Below are positions 42,801 through 56,654 of a stretch of 64,000 nt of DNA, piece by piece; positions within the stretch are counted from its first letter, which is position 1, and each line of letters starts with the position of its first letter. The translations under genes were made by a program, and so were the position numbers. A model generated the notes under the pieces. That model was not told the DNA's origin, did not search any database, and saw nothing but the letters and a program-made list of their open reading frames with translations. Source of the DNA: Smittia aterrima (taxonomy: Eukaryota > Arthropoda > Insecta > Diptera > Chironomidae); NCBI GenBank assembly GCA_033063855.1, contig CP093831.1, positions 10,478,001-10,542,000 on the forward strand, in the 5' to 3' direction.

Positions 42801-45800
42801 CATTTCAAAAGAGGATTTTGTTTACGTTCCAATTAACAGATGACATCACCGCGACGTTGCTACTCCGCCCGATAATTAATAGCATCATTTAAAATGTTTC
42901 GCTTCGGTAATTGCAGACACAAATAAAAATAAATCATCTTTCAGATGCATCGCCGATGACTCTTTGCGCAGGATGCAGATGCCAGTGCAAAGGACAGAAC
43001 AAGCTTCGTGGCGCTAAGTGATTCAATTTATTTACAGACGTTTTGCATTTAATTGAAAGACCATTTCCCGCGATGTTTGTAAATTGATTATTACTCGCTT
43101 AACTCATCGATACTTAGCACTTTAAAAGCAAACAACGTAAGTTGAGCTTACTTTCATTGCACACTTACATGTTTATTCAATCAGCATTAACTCGCTTTTT
43201 ATCGACTCTTTAACCGTGTTTTTTCATCCGCCAGGAAGATTGTTAAGTCAACAAGAAGCAAGATTTGGGTTGGAGCTTATGTTACAATCTCTCTCTTTAA
43301 ACTGCAATTAAACGGAATGAATTGACATTAAGGAGTCGAACATCTTTCGTTAATTCGTAAATCTCCTCCCAGCGTGTTACTGAATTCTCAAACTTGGTCT
43401 TCTGTAGAGAGTTCACTTAATCTGCAAAGTGTTTCTGAATCTCCGGGAAGTCTTGCACTTCGAACGAAACTGTAATTGATCCTTCATCAGTGCTTTGTAC
43501 TTGAAAGCGATTACGATAAGTCTTCAATTTAAAAGTGGCACTTTAAATGGTTCACTGTCTTTATCTGCGAGAGCCTCGAGCTCTGGGCGATGTAGAGAGA
43601 CGAAGACAATAATTTTCAACTAAGAGGACAAGTCGGAGGAAATCGAATAAAAAGTTTTAATGTCTTGAGTCGAGAAGAAATTGCAAGAGTTCCATTTTAT
43701 GGCTCGGATTTCGATGCAAGCTTTTAAGTGAGTTTTTTCATAAATTTTCATTTCGAATCTTGTTGTTTCGAGTAGAGCAAGAATGCTCAATATTTATCAT
43801 TGACATCGACAAGAGTTCGAGAGTTTATGTTACCCAAGAGAAAGGAGAAGGGAAATGGGGAAAAGTTTTACGACTGGCAATGACATGTTCTCCATTGAAA
43901 ACTCATTTAACTTCATCCAAGTATGAATTGGAGAGACGAGAAGGAGGAAACGAGATGATGACCTCAACACGACAATTTTACGACAATCGATACATTGTTG
44001 TTCGTTTTGACTTAACCCTTCAGCTCCTTCCATAACTCGGAAGAGTTTTATGGCAGCCGAAGCATCGTTTCTTTAATGGCATTCTCGTAATCTTTGTGAG
44101 AGAGCTCGAAGCTACCGCAATCGAGGAAGTCGAAATGTTCTTACATAAATCGAATTCACATTCATCTTTCATTGAGAGTGCCTGCTAATGGGAGTTCATG
44201 TAAAGCATGCTCGCTTCCTGTTAGAACGTTATTCCCCAAACGAAACATTTCACAAGCTCCACTGAAGCTTCTGACATTTAAATAAACAAACAAACTAATG
44301 ATCTACTTCAACAACGACTCTTTCATCTCAATCACTTCTAACCCATTTTCCACAATCTCGCACCGTTACTTAATTAGATTGATTAATAATAAACCGTCAG
44401 TGCGTTTGACGTGATTTCGTGTTCTCAGTCAGAAGTGATAACTATTTACATTACACGCGGAAGACGATGTTTAACGTGAAAAACACTTTAAGAGTCTCGG
44501 GCACCATGTGGAATACCTCAAAGTAGATGAGTCTCGTTAACTTGTTCTCGTGTTGCTGACGAGTGATGAGTGAAATCAAATTGAGTAGAAAAATTCTCAA
44601 GCAAAAATAAATTTTGCTTTCGTGTCTGTTGCTGTGCTCAAGTCGTGAAACGATCGTCGATAAGTCGAAACTTTTTTTGGGGGACTTTTCGTGGAAACTT
44701 TGAAACTCATTTGCATACAATGAGTTCATCCGATAATCGTTTAATGTTCGAAAATTCACCGAAAATTGTCGCAACGCCAGTGAGAAGAATGTCAAGCTTC
44801 TCAACTCGAATCTCATCACTTCGAGAGATTGCACAACTTTCTTTCTGGGAACTTCGCGATGTTGATCCACTTAACATTGAATTATTTCTCATGCACGCTT
44901 TTGCGTGAGCGAAGGTGGATGCGAGATCTTTTTTTCGTATGCCAAAGGAAGTTTCGTAACGGTTAATAAAATTTATTAATCCAACTCGACGCAAATGGAC
45001 CGAGTGAATGAACATAAATCGAAAGAAAGAAACCTGTAATCTCGATCATGTTCAATTGATTGCCATCAAAAGTTAAACAAGAGAAAACAAAGAAACGAAT
45101 GAGAAGTTTTATGTGACCGGACCTTGTAATCTGTTACGAAAGTTGCCGTCTCATTTCCAAAACTAAGAGAAGAAAGAGATTTTCAATTTCGAGTATCGAT
45201 GCTCGACGATCGAGATACAAGCCCAACCAATTTTTTTTCATCTTATTTTGAAGTCTAATGATGCCACTTGCGATAGACGAGAAAAAGTCAAAGAGATGGC
45301 ATCAGCGTTTAAATTGAGTGGAGGTGAAGTCTTATTGAACAACGAAGGACCGGTAAGACACAGAGGCCTTGAAAGCTTTGAATGAATTGTTTGTTTGTGC
45401 TTCGTGTCTTTGAATGCATTGATCTCCGAACTTTAATGCATTGTCAAATATTAAGAAAAGAATCGACGCGATAACTCGATCACGTTTTTCGGTGCGTGCA
45501 GCTAACATTGCACGAAGATTTCGTAAGCAAACAATGAATGCTTAACATGAAAGCAAATGCATCAAGTGCACTTTAGTAAACTTGCTTTAATTAATGTTTT
45601 TCTTTGTAAAGTCGTTAATGTTCGAGAATTTATCATTCGAAGCCACTTCTCTCTTGAAAATTCAAGAAGCATGTGAAGCTGTTGACAAGATGAGCGATGC
45701 GACTCGACGAAGTAAAATTAAATACGTTAACGCAGAGATCTCTTCGCGACCATAAATAATCTTTCTCTCTTTTCCTTTTATGCTGACTTTATTTCCATAT

Positions 45801-48800
45801 GGCCCGCGATGCTCGGCAAGTAGAAGCGAACACATCGAGAATGGGATGTTAATTCACCGTAAATCACCTGGGGAAACATTGAATTCCAAATTCTTCTCTT
45901 CTCGCCATTGCTCATAAATAAATTTTGCGGGAATTTCAAGCTCCGACGAAGTATTTCGGGTCGATGGTTATAAAATGCAAATTTTTACGAGGCTACTGTC
46001 AGTTCAAATTACATCGCAATTCGGTTCGAGAATATCAATCAATTGTAGTAACATAATTCATCTTTGAAATTCGCTCATTTCTATTCTTGTAACGATGCAC
46101 AGGAGAGAAGAGGAAATAACGAGGGTGGAGAAGGAATCGAGTAGATTTATGACTTAATTGGATAGCTTTAAGCTAAAGATGGAATTTGATTCACAAATTG
46201 TTCGTTTCACATTTCTAGAAATGATGGAAAGGGAAATATTTAAAAGTTAAGTGACTACGCTTCGAATGAAGAAGTTTCATCTTAAAACTCCAGTCTCTCA
46301 ATTAAAGCTAAGACAACTCTTCAGAGCTTACGAAACAAACTTCAAAGTCAAAGCAATTCTATTCAGTTTCAGCTTCCAGCTGACTCATCGTCATCCAAAA
46401 ACGCCAAACGGAAGTCGAACAGCACGAATGAAATGTCTTTATTAGATTCACATTTTCGACTTAATGTTCATGTCGAAAACGGCGATGACAAAAGCATGAG
46501 AAATTCCCCTCAATAAAAGAAAAAGTTTTATGACGCTCATGAAGCATCATAATTACGATGAGACCATAAAATTTCATCTTCTCGTCTGTCTGAGTGTCTA
46601 GCGAGTAAAGAATTCAGCGCAAGGACTCAACAGAGACAATCATTTCATCCTGATAAGACACAGCCAACCCTTCTCACACATGAAAACGTAATAAATGGTC
46701 ATAAACGGCGATAGTTTATCAAAAAGTCAATAACTTTTCCTATCGCACGCTCATAAATACAAATGTTCTTCAGATGAAGCCACATAAACATAAAAATTGG
46801 GCAAATATTTCACAGCCATAAATATTTTTCCCTCTACTCGAAATGAGACAGAAGAAGGGATTCCGATTAAATTTTACTGATTGCGTCCGGAATTGCTCTG
46901 TTTAGAGCGGAGATTTTTTTCCCAATTGAAGTGCGTGAGAGATAAGGTTTTGATTTACGTGCTTCTGCTCTGCTTCTCGACTCCTCACGGAATAATTCAC
47001 AGCTCAGCGATACGAGTAAGCTCGCCGACTTATCCTGGCAAGTTTTCAACTGGGACTAAGCTAGAGCATCCGAGCGATAAATCCTTTAAATGGACGATCG
47101 GAATTACGAAGCGCAATAAACTTTAAATTCTTTGTAATTCACCTCGACATTAATTTATCAGCGAAAATTATTGGATTTCCTTATCGAACTTTTTCTGTTT
47201 CCCCAAACAAAACCAGATCTGCATATCAGCGGATCATTCACACTGTGCGATGTTGATTTCAATTAAATCCCTTCGCTTCCGCATTTTCATTCGCCTCTTC
47301 AGCTTAGTCGGAATCCGTTTCACATCTCAATTTGATTTGATGATTGATAATGAAATATTCAAAACCTTGAATTGAATTGAATTGCAATTTTCCAACCCCA
47401 CATCGACAAAAAACTTAACTGGATGTGGTTTTGCACACATACAATTACTGTTTGCTGCTCTCTGCCTTGTGAAGCGAATATTAAATTAATTTTCCAACGA
47501 TTTTCCTCTGCTCTTGGCAAACCTCGCGTAGGTGAATTGTTGTGTTGAGTGATTCTGACCACGTTTGTCGAAAATGTCGATGAGGGAAGGAGCGAGAGAG
47601 AGGTTTGTGGGCTTTTTGAGTTATTAATTTCCAATTAAGGACGTTTTTGTGGCTTTTAGGATTTGTTGACGACGCCTAACTATAAACTCGATTTTGAGTC
47701 TTATGGCTTCGAATAAAACTTTTTTCCATTGGAGAATTGTGAAATTTAATTAATCTGTGATTTGCATCAAGAGTCAACTCGGTCGTTTCGTAAACTGGAA
47801 ACGAATTTATCGCCATAGCGATATCTCTTCAGCCAAAAAATAAAAGAGCACGTTTCATGTTATAAACTTTTTCGTATGAATTTAAATTTCAAAGCAATTA
47901 GCTTCTCCTCAATTAATTGAAATGGAATGCTCTTTCACTCCACATTGCCGAAAAAAAGTTTTTGCTGAATCGAGACTTTGTTGGGAAAGTCAGATCATGA
48001 AAAGTTTTCGCTACCAACAACAATAATTAAATTGAAACAGACGAACGGATTCACTTGGAACGGGAGGCGACGGCAAAATGTTTCGTGCAGCGATTCGGTT
48101 GCACTCTCATTTCACTAATTGAATTTCCTTATCTTTGACTCGAACTGAAGAAGGCAACAGGAAAATTGCTGTGATGTCGAAAGATTTATCGTTCGAATGA
48201 GAAAATTCGCTGAGTTTGAAAGAAAATTGCTTCGATGGAAACAGAAAAACATTTAATATTTATAATTAAATGCTGGAAGACGAAACTTTCATGTGTTTGG
48301 TGGAGTTTAAAATTAATTTCCATTAAGTGGAAAACTTTTTGTTTTCATTTGCTGTTCTCGCAGTTATCTCCAGTTCAGCGACGAGTTTATAGGCAATGAG
48401 GAACTTTTCCTACTCCAACTTCCACGCGGATGCGTTAATTAATTAAATACGAGTTTTCCCCATAAGAGCAATAAAGATTTTCCTGTTGAGAGAGATAGAG
48501 AAGATTGGATGAGAACGAGCACATGTCGGTAAAGGCTAATCATATTCTCATTTACTTTCAGATTAAATTAAACTTACAAAAGAATCACGACAAGCAAAAA
48601 GAAATGAATGAAGAAGCTGATAATCCGACCCGGCATCTGCAGAGAATCACGGAGGGAAAGAAATAATTTTATCGGTGATTAGCTTTCATACAGAAAGATT
48701 ATCAATCAGTTATCCAAAGACTTCAGCACTCGTTGAATTGGAAGATAATTAAAGGAAGTAAGGAGACAAAGCTACGATTAATAAATTTACCGAGAAGTGC

Positions 48801-51800
48801 TGAGTTCTAGCTACCAAGTTTCTCCTCCACTCGATGCACACATGAGAAAAATCGATCAATCAAACTCGACAGAAACTGCAAACATTTCATCATTCACCGG
48901 ATTATAAATGAAATTATTTTCGTGATTGAGAATAGCGAAAGTAAGAACAGAACTTTTCTCTTTCATTCGATACTTCAACTGCAGATGATCTTCAAAATCA
49001 GTTTTATCTATGAATTGATTTTTATTCTGAAATACTGTCGACAAATGAAACGAAAGATATTTCTCCCGCTCTCGGCATTCGTTCAATTATTAAGGATTTC
49101 TGATACATATCGATAAATAATTCAATTTTGATGATTCATGCTCCACGTTCTCGACCAAAGCTGGCGCTTTTCGGATAAAAACAGAAAATTTTGTTTACAT
49201 TTTTATTATTTTTAATTGCTTATCGAGTGAATTTTGATTGCGGATTTAATGCATTTTCGATGAGGGATTCTCGATCGTCGAGTGTTTTAGTGATTTATGA
49301 GAGAAATTGCCACTTGACGTTTCAATCAATCGTTGGTTGCATTCAAGTCAGGTTTTGTGGAGTGAAACTGATGCAGAATTTGTTAGAGTTTCGTGTTCAA
49401 CATCGAACAAGTGTCGTGTCTGAATTGCAAATTACAGTTTGAAATTTCTGTGAACTTGATTAATTGAACGATCATTTGAGTTTAATTAATAACTTTATCC
49501 TCAATGATTATCATAAATAAATTAATTTTATTGAAGTTGTTCTAAGTTTCTCATTTCCGGACTATTTTCAATCAGCTCATGTTGACTTCCAAGCGGCAAA
49601 AGACAAAGACTTGTCGGCTTATTAAGTAGAACTCAATTGTGTGAAAGATAACACTTTGATTTACTCTTTCTTCGCTCTATTTCTCTTTGAATGTCGTAAT
49701 AATTCACTGTGCACCAATAACTCTGACTAAAAGCTCCGGAAGTGGCAATTGCCAAGTTTCGAGAATAAATCCTTTGAATGGCCTTTTAGAATCGTTGAGC
49801 AAATCGCTTAAACTCATGTAATTCAGCTCGACGATAATCTATCAGCGGGAGAGAACTAATGAAAATGAAAATTGTGAGCTTCCTTATCGAGCTGATGCTA
49901 ATTGATGTAATTTACTAAACATTATTACGCTCGGGATTAAATCTCCATAATAATTATCTGCTTTACTGCTCCTGAGAGATTTTCGTTTCCATCGAATCTT
50001 TTTTTCGTCTATGCAAAAAAATTTTTCGTCACGATTCAGTTCTTGTGGATGAACTGAAGCTGTAACAATCTAAACATCGGATTATCTTTTTAACGATAGG
50101 AGGAGAATAAAAAATCGATCGTTGCAATCACAATTGAACATAAATTATGATTCAATTGGAAATCGTCGTCCACTTACCCGTCTCATTGCATTTTCATGTG
50201 CCATTGCCATATGCAATGCATAAAGAGAGTCATTTGTTCGATATTTATTGGTTTTTTTTTTGCTCTCGGTACCTGTACTCGGCGAGGAAAAAAAGTCAAC
50301 GAATATATTGTAAAATATGAATCATAAAACTGTCGCATGGAAATTGTGTATCATACGACAAAAATTGCATTTCGTTACTGATGGGAATTATTACAGTTCA
50401 TAGAGATAGCAAGAGATGCTCGCATGTGCTATCAACTAAAGCGAAGAGGCAAAAGTTGGATATTCGCTTATAAATGTGAATGCGACGCTCCACTCTCAAC
50501 ATGAATGTAGATTCATGAAACATGAAACAGACTTTTTCATGCAACGTTCCTTATTCCGGCATCAACTCATTCATGTTGCTTGTATGGAAATTCTAGTCAC
50601 AAGAATTTTTTTCCGCTTTCATAAAAAAAAGCTTCATTTGCAGTCCCAGTTGGGAAAAGAATTGCTGAGAGGTGTAAATAATTTCCTAGATTCCCGCTGA
50701 CGCCTTTTTCTGTGTGGGAACTTTTACTGAAAAAGTTTATTCTTTGGGAAATATTCAGAAGTTTAGTCGTTTCCCATCTTCATCTCATCAACGCTTTATG
50801 AGCTGGTTGAATGAGACAACTGAATTAGTCCCAAACAGATGCTTTTTCCTGTCGAATGTTGAAACATCTTAGGCAAGAAACTCATTTAAAAATTCATGAT
50901 TTAGCATCGAAGCTCATGATTGAACAACTCGATTTAGCAGCTTCTTGTAAAAAAACAAGAAGCACTTAATGTTCTTCGCTAATTGTGCTGCTAATCTGTC
51001 TTTAAGTGCAAGACTATTAGCTTGTTCTTAACACGAAAAGACTTTCCAGTTTATTGTTCGTGTGACTGTCTCCGTGCTCGATAAAAAATGTCTCCGACAG
51101 TGCGAAATTAACTTCATGAGCAGGCGTCATGCGTGGAAATCTAAATCATTCGCCGTTACTTATTGCCCTTTACCTCGCTGATTGATTTTACGAACCTCGC
51201 TTGACTTGGGACAATAAACCGAGAGAGTTTGCGATGCCAAAAATGATTTTACAATCTCGACACGAGACTTTGCATCATAAAATATTTTTTTTTGTGACAA
51301 AAATACTTTTTCTTTGTAAATTTTTTATTTCTTTACATTTTATTGCTTTCGATGAATGATTTTTATTCTGCGCGTGTGAAGAGAGTCATCGCATCGACTA
51401 TGACATCAATGATTCAGAACATCTGTGCCTGGTAGCGAACCTCGAATCGTTAATTAAATATTCAACAGATGACCAGAAGCGAAGTACATTTCAGCACTTT
51501 TTCATGCCCAACTCGTTTCGCAAATATGTAAAACCAATTATCAACTGCAGTGTCGATAAAAAGGAACTCTCATTGCATAAAAATTGAAATTAATTTCAGT
51601 GCGAAGTTCAATAATTGATAATGGTTATTACTTTTGTTCGTGTCAGTTGACAAATTGCCAACAATTCGAACAATTCGTAAGGGAATTCAATTCAAAATTC
51701 CTTTAATTCAATGGCCCCCAATGTCGAGCATTGCACTGCAAAATTATTAGGACAACTTAATCAATGAAAATTATGTTCATAAATATTTAGAGCAAGGTTC

Positions 51801-53456
51801 ATCAGTTTCAAAGTTAGTGCACATGAGTTTATCGACCAGGGACAACAGCTTTTTCTTCATTCTCTGCATTATGATAATTCCCTTGTCCACAATGGCAAAA
51901 GGGATCAACCCTCATGTCGCAGTTCATTTGGCTGAATCCTCACTGAGCGTAAATAACTTCTATAAATCCCAAATTTATTGTTGTTTCGATCAGCAATCTC
52001 CGCTCATTCAAACGTAATAAAAATTATTCTCGAGCTTAACTTCGATGGATGTTGAAATGAATTGGGCTCAGTTTGTTGTTTCATTTCATTCTGCGGACAT
52101 GTGTGGGATGTGAAATCGTTACTTTGTCGTATTTCAGCGGCCGAATCATTCGACAATGCGGAGACTACATGTTGCACCTGCATTCTAAGCATAAAATCAC
52201 AAATGTTACAGATTTGCTTTCACTGAATCGATTTCGCTAAGCAGCCTTTGTCGGAACAGTGGACAAAAGAAGAAATTTTTCATGCTCATGACAGTTTCTC
52301 GAAAAGGGTGCATTAGGATAATTTATTTTGTCAATTTCTGCAGAGAAAGAAATGAAATTGGATTAAGAGGAAATGATTTCTATTGGAGAGCAAAGAATGT
52401 GGATCATGATTGTTTTATGATGCGACCGACGATGTCTACCACGAGATAAAATTAATTAAATTTACATTCCCCAGCTTTATGAGTCATTGTCTCTGCGTTA
52501 TGTTATTTGCTTCTCGCATCGAATCATTCATGTCGTTAACTCGTTTCTAGCTGGACTTTTAATTTATTCCTAGAAACATCATCGCAGTTAATCTGTAATA
52601 AAAGTTAGAAAACTAATTCACTTAATGCATTCACAGTGATGAGCTAAGCGTTTGCATAAGCCGGCGAATTACTTTTTCAATTTTCCACTGCGTTTCCCTT
52701 CTGATTGGAAAATAATAAACTTTTTATTGCTCCGCATTTAATAACCAATGTTACGTGATTTCACTGTTTAATTAAACCAATCGCTGTCGCAGTCAACTCC
52801 ATCATTATGCTTCATTCAAAATTTAATTATCCGCCGTAATTTACGGTGAACGTGTGGTGAATATTGATCGCAGGATTTCGATGGCTGTTAATTAGTTTTT
52901 GAGTTATTTACCAGTTTTAAAATGAGACAGTGATAGTCTACCTGGAGGTGTGATAGGCCTTGCTCCTTTAAAGCTCCTTTGTGTTCTTTGGTCTACCTGT
53001 GAACCAACATAATCTCGCTTTTGTCACAAGTCGCTACATTTGAAAATATTAATTAGAATTTTATGGATATGAAAATTTGACTAATCTCATATCGTCAATA
53101 TTCGCCGACGATTTCTCTAAACCCCTGCGAAAGGTTTCAGATATTTGAGTTTTGTCAATCGAAACATTGGTTGCCGGATTCGGTGCTTGCTTTAGCATTA
53201 AACATGAGAGATGCTTTGGTTTAGTTATGGAAGAACTTTCAATCAGTAAGTCAGTAGGCCTCCCGACTCTCAAGCATCACTTCGCTGTCTCGTTATAAAT
53301 TATTTGAATTCAAATAGCGACATCTGACGATTTTTTTTAAAATTATCGCAATTGAACGCTGTAACTGCAGCGGCTGAACTGCGAAACAAAATTAAATATT
53401 TTGATACGTTATAAAAGTTTGTTGGCAGCAATGACTCGACTTATAATTCTTTGTAG
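24826..53456. other. 28.6-kb gene desert between netrin and the receptor array
   Basis: The first 1-1.5 kb is probably the netrin 3' UTR; an AATAAA at 26266-26271 is a reasonable poly(A) signal. Beyond that the sequence is AT-rich and non-repetitive, with scattered open frames under 125 codons. None has a recognisable domain, signal peptide or convincing splice structure. I see no tRNA, transposase or simple-repeat array. Long-range regulatory sequence is possible but nothing in the text proves it. Confidence 0.6.
26266..26271 (+). terminator. Candidate netrin poly(A) signal
   Basis: AATAAA about 1.44 kb after the netrin stop. It is the first clear canonical hexamer I noticed on this strand after the stop; AATAAT variants occur nearer. 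Use is not demonstrated. Confidence 0.3.
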
Positions 53457-53702
53457 GAAAACGAGTTGACGATCGAATTGAAGATTTTTCTTTGACGGTT
53501 TATGACTTGGATTGGTATTCAACGAATGTGAAGCAACAGAAACCATTTTTTTTGTGCTCCTAATCACGAAATGTTACAACGGAATTCTCAACGAAGTTAA
53601 TATGGAAATTTTTTTCTGGTAGGAAAAGTTCAAGAAAAGTTATTGAATCATCAAATATTGAAATTATCATTTAAAATGTCTGGAAGTTTGTCGCTCATAT
53701 AA
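53457..53702 (+). pseudogene. Odorant receptor 3'-end fragment, frameshifted
   Basis: After an acceptor-like TTCTTTGTAG the frame reads GKRVDDRIEDFSLTVYDLDW then YSTNVKQQKP, the last intracellular segment of the receptors to the right. A T-rich slip then replaces the NFVLMRIQNTKG region and brings a TAA. The homology resumes in another frame at the VNME part, followed by a donor (CTG|GTAGG). No upstream receptor exons are present. A near-identical tail is found at the second fragment (57203-57474). Confidence 0.8.
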
Positions 53703-53786
53703 AAAAGTTTGAAAATATTTTAATGTATATTTAATCAATTCAGAGGAACACATGAAAATATAAAGACATAAAGCAACTCTATGACT

Positions 53787-53848
53787 GAAACCTAATAAGT
53801 CGACACAGACATTGTCTCATTCGGTGTTTAAACCCAGAATAAATCGGA
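53787..53848 (+). promoter_or_regulatory. Conserved block upstream of the receptor start codons
   Basis: A 60-65 base block (AAACCTAATAAGTCG, then GACATTGTCTCATTC) ends at the ATG. It recurs before copy 2 (57562-57622), copy 3 (59313-59375) and copy 4 (61491-61554). It does not stay open as a reading frame in all copies, so it is leader or promoter, not N-terminal coding. Copy 5 has only a diverged version. Confidence 0.5.
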
Positions 53849-56654
53849 ATGAAATCGAAAAATTACAACAAGAGTGTTGGAAAGCTAATCAGTTTAGGAA
53901 TAAAAATTATTGAGAAATTGTTAGTTTTATAATGTTCAAGATTACTAAAATTGATATTTCGATTTTATAGATATTTGACGTTATGGATAACTCAGGGCAG
54001 CTTGGTTGTCGCCATTGCTAATTATATTATAAAGTTTTTCGATCAACTTAGTTTTGCTTCGTTGATTGTGATCGAATCAATATTTGGTGAGCAATCAATA
54101 TTTGCTAATAAGAAAGTAATTGATGTTCTGTTTAGTTGTCTACTTTCGACAGCTTCTCTACTTGATGTCGCTTCATTTGTTCGGATCAAAGATGAAGACA
54201 TTGCTTGAGGAAATCAACAGCGAAAGGCAAATATTTATTACAGTAGCGGCTAAAAATTTATGGTCAAAGCCATTTCCAATACAAAATTGTTATTAACTCA
54301 AAGACGCTTTGCTTAAATTTTTTCAAATTATCATAGTTTATTGCTTGATTAACGATGAACATTTTTTTATTAAAAAATAATTAATTAAGTTGCACAATTT
54401 ATTTTTCTGAGACTTTTTAAAAATTTAACGGAAAAATGATCGGCTTTAAATTTATGGTCAAGTGAAGGTTCAGCTCGTAATTTTTTTTTTCTTTTTAAGT
54501 TTTAGCAATATTATTTTGAATAACGATTCTTATTGATATAATGCATTATATATGTTATTAGAAGTTTAATTCGATCATCAGCTTACTGACAACAATCGCT
54601 CAAAGTTCGCGACCTATTTTTTCAATTCTTTGTCGAATATCTCGAGAAGTAATTATCGGAGAACAGTTTAATTAACATCATTGGAAAGCTGATTTAAACA
54701 GCTTTAACTTAAACTAATTAAATAATCACAGCATTGCCACTAAATAAATAAAAATTAATAAATAGCTTCGCGAGTCCGAGAAATGGAGCGCAGTTGATGT
54801 TATTTCTCTGCAAAAACTTATGTTGACATGAAAATAAAAAATTGAAACAATATTACTTTAAAAGATAGTTAAATTACGAAACTTTAATACGCTGACATCA
54901 AGAAAGTTCTTAATTCAGTTTTAAAGATATTGAACATCAAATTGAAAGTTGCTGTTAAGAAATTTCTCATTTCTCTCTTCTCATTGATTTTGGGAGAGAA
55001 GAGAGAAATGAGAAATTTCTTAAAAGTAAAGTTAACTTTACTAGTCATTATCTTTAAAACTGAATTAAGAACTTGCTTGATGTCAGCGTATTAAAGTTTC
55101 GTAATTTAATTATCTTTTAAAGTAATATGGTTTCAATTTTTTATTTTCATGTCAACATAAGTTTTTGCAGAGAAATAACATCATCTGCGCTCCATTTCTC
55201 GGTTTCGCGAACATATTTATCAACTTTTAATTATTTAGTGGCAATACTGTAAAAATTTACTTAGTTCACGTTAAAGCTGTTTCAATTACCTTTCCAATGA
55301 TGTTAATTTGGTTGTTCTCCGATAATTACTTCTCGAGATATTCGACAAAGAATTGAAAAAATAGGTCGCGAACTTTGAGCGATTGTTGTCAGTAAGCTGA
55401 TGATCGAATTAAACTTCTAATAACATATATAATGCAATATATCAATAAGAATCGTTATTCAAAATAATATTGCTAAATCTTAAAAAGAAAAAAAAAATAC
55501 GAGCTGAACCTTCACTTGACCATAAATTTAAAGCCGATCATTTTTCCGTTAAATTTTTAAAAAGTCTCAGAAAATTAAATTGTGCAACTTAATTAATTAT
55601 TTTTTAATAAAAAAATATTCGTCGTTAATCAAGCAATTAACTGTGATAATTTGAAAAAATTTAAGCAAAGCGTCTTTGAGTTAATAACAATTTTGTATTG
55701 GAAATGGCTTTGACCATAAATTTTTAGCCGCTACTGTATAAGCAAATCAAATAAATAAGTTAAAACTTTTAATAGGAAGAACCCTTTGGAAAGAATCGAA
55801 CTGTCGATGGCTAAGGAATCTAACGCAAAGTTTGAATTCTTCATCGCAAACATTGTCATTATTTTAATTTTCGCTGCAGTTACAAGTCTAATAATTATCA
55901 CTTTATTGTTAAAGACGAACCAATATCAACTCCCCCTCAGTTTAATCATTAATTTCTTGCCCTTCGACGAGAACTATTCGATAAATTGGACGATCAACTA
56001 CATTTTTCAGTTGACTGAAATTTGTTTCGCGGCTCTTTTGTTCGAAGTCTACACATTTCTCGTATTAGCCATAATCAATCATTCTTGCCTAATGTTCGAC
56101 GAGCTCATTTTCTCAGTAATACGTTTCAAAAGAAATCCAGCAGATAATTCATTGGAATCTGATGATCAGTTGAAAGAATTTATTGACCGAAGTCAAGTCA
56201 TTTTAAGGAGACACGAGGAAGCGAGGAAAGTTTTACAGTTTCATTTCATGATTGAGTTTTCTTTGCTCTCATTCCTGATTTGCTTCAGTTTGTACTCAAA
56301 TTTGAATGAGAATAACATAATATCATATCTTATGGGCATGATAACAGCGACTCAACTTTTCGGGAATTGTTGGATGGGAAAACGTGTAAACGATAGAATT
56401 GAAAATCTTGAGTTGACGATTTATGATTTGGAATGGTATTCGGTGAACGTCAAACAACAGAAAGCGATTAATTTCGTTCTCATGAGGATCCAAAACACGA
56501 AAGGTTACAACGGATTTTTCAACGAAGTTAACATGGAAACTTTTCTTCAGGTAGAACTTCAGAAAATGAGAAAGCTTTCTTGATAAATGAATTTCATTTG
56601 CAGATTGTCAAGTTTATCTTTTCATTGCTGATGCTTCTCAATTCACGACAGTAA
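53849..56654 (+). CDS. Odorant receptor, 7tm_6 family, array copy 1
   Basis: Exons 53849-53919, 53971-54086, 54136-54226, 55776-56550 and 56604-56654 join to 367 aa. Membrane segments fall at about residues 28-50, 50-75, 113-138, 170-200, 225-250, 258-277 and 345-365, matching the seven-pass insect receptor family. The C-terminal signature is clear: YDLEWYSVNVKQQK (309-322), then METFLQ, and the last exon IVKFIFSLLMLLNSRQ. Insect ORs form odour-gated cation channels with Orco in the dendrites of olfactory neurons. Intron 3 uses a GC donor (GAAAG|GCAAAT) and has grown to 1,549 nt by insertion of the inverted-repeat element at 54241-55736. Poly(A) signal AATAAA lies at 56767-56772. The missing gustatory-receptor TYxxxxxQF motif argues against that family. 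Confidence 0.85.
54241..55736. mobile_element. 1,496-bp foldback (giant inverted repeat) element, TA-flanked
   Basis: Begins TA-CAGTAGCGGC and ends GCCGCTACTG-TA, so the ends are perfect inverted repeats with a TA target duplication, as in Tc1/mariner/pogo-type elements. The two halves are inverted copies of each other along their whole length and meet at a 26-bp perfect stem (54957-54982 with 54996-55021) around a 13-base loop. The arms differ at scattered sites and in short blocks, so they have diverged and are not an assembly echo. No transposase frame, so it is non-autonomous. It lies in intron 3 of receptor copy 1; the same intron in copy 4 is an empty site. Confidence 0.9.
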
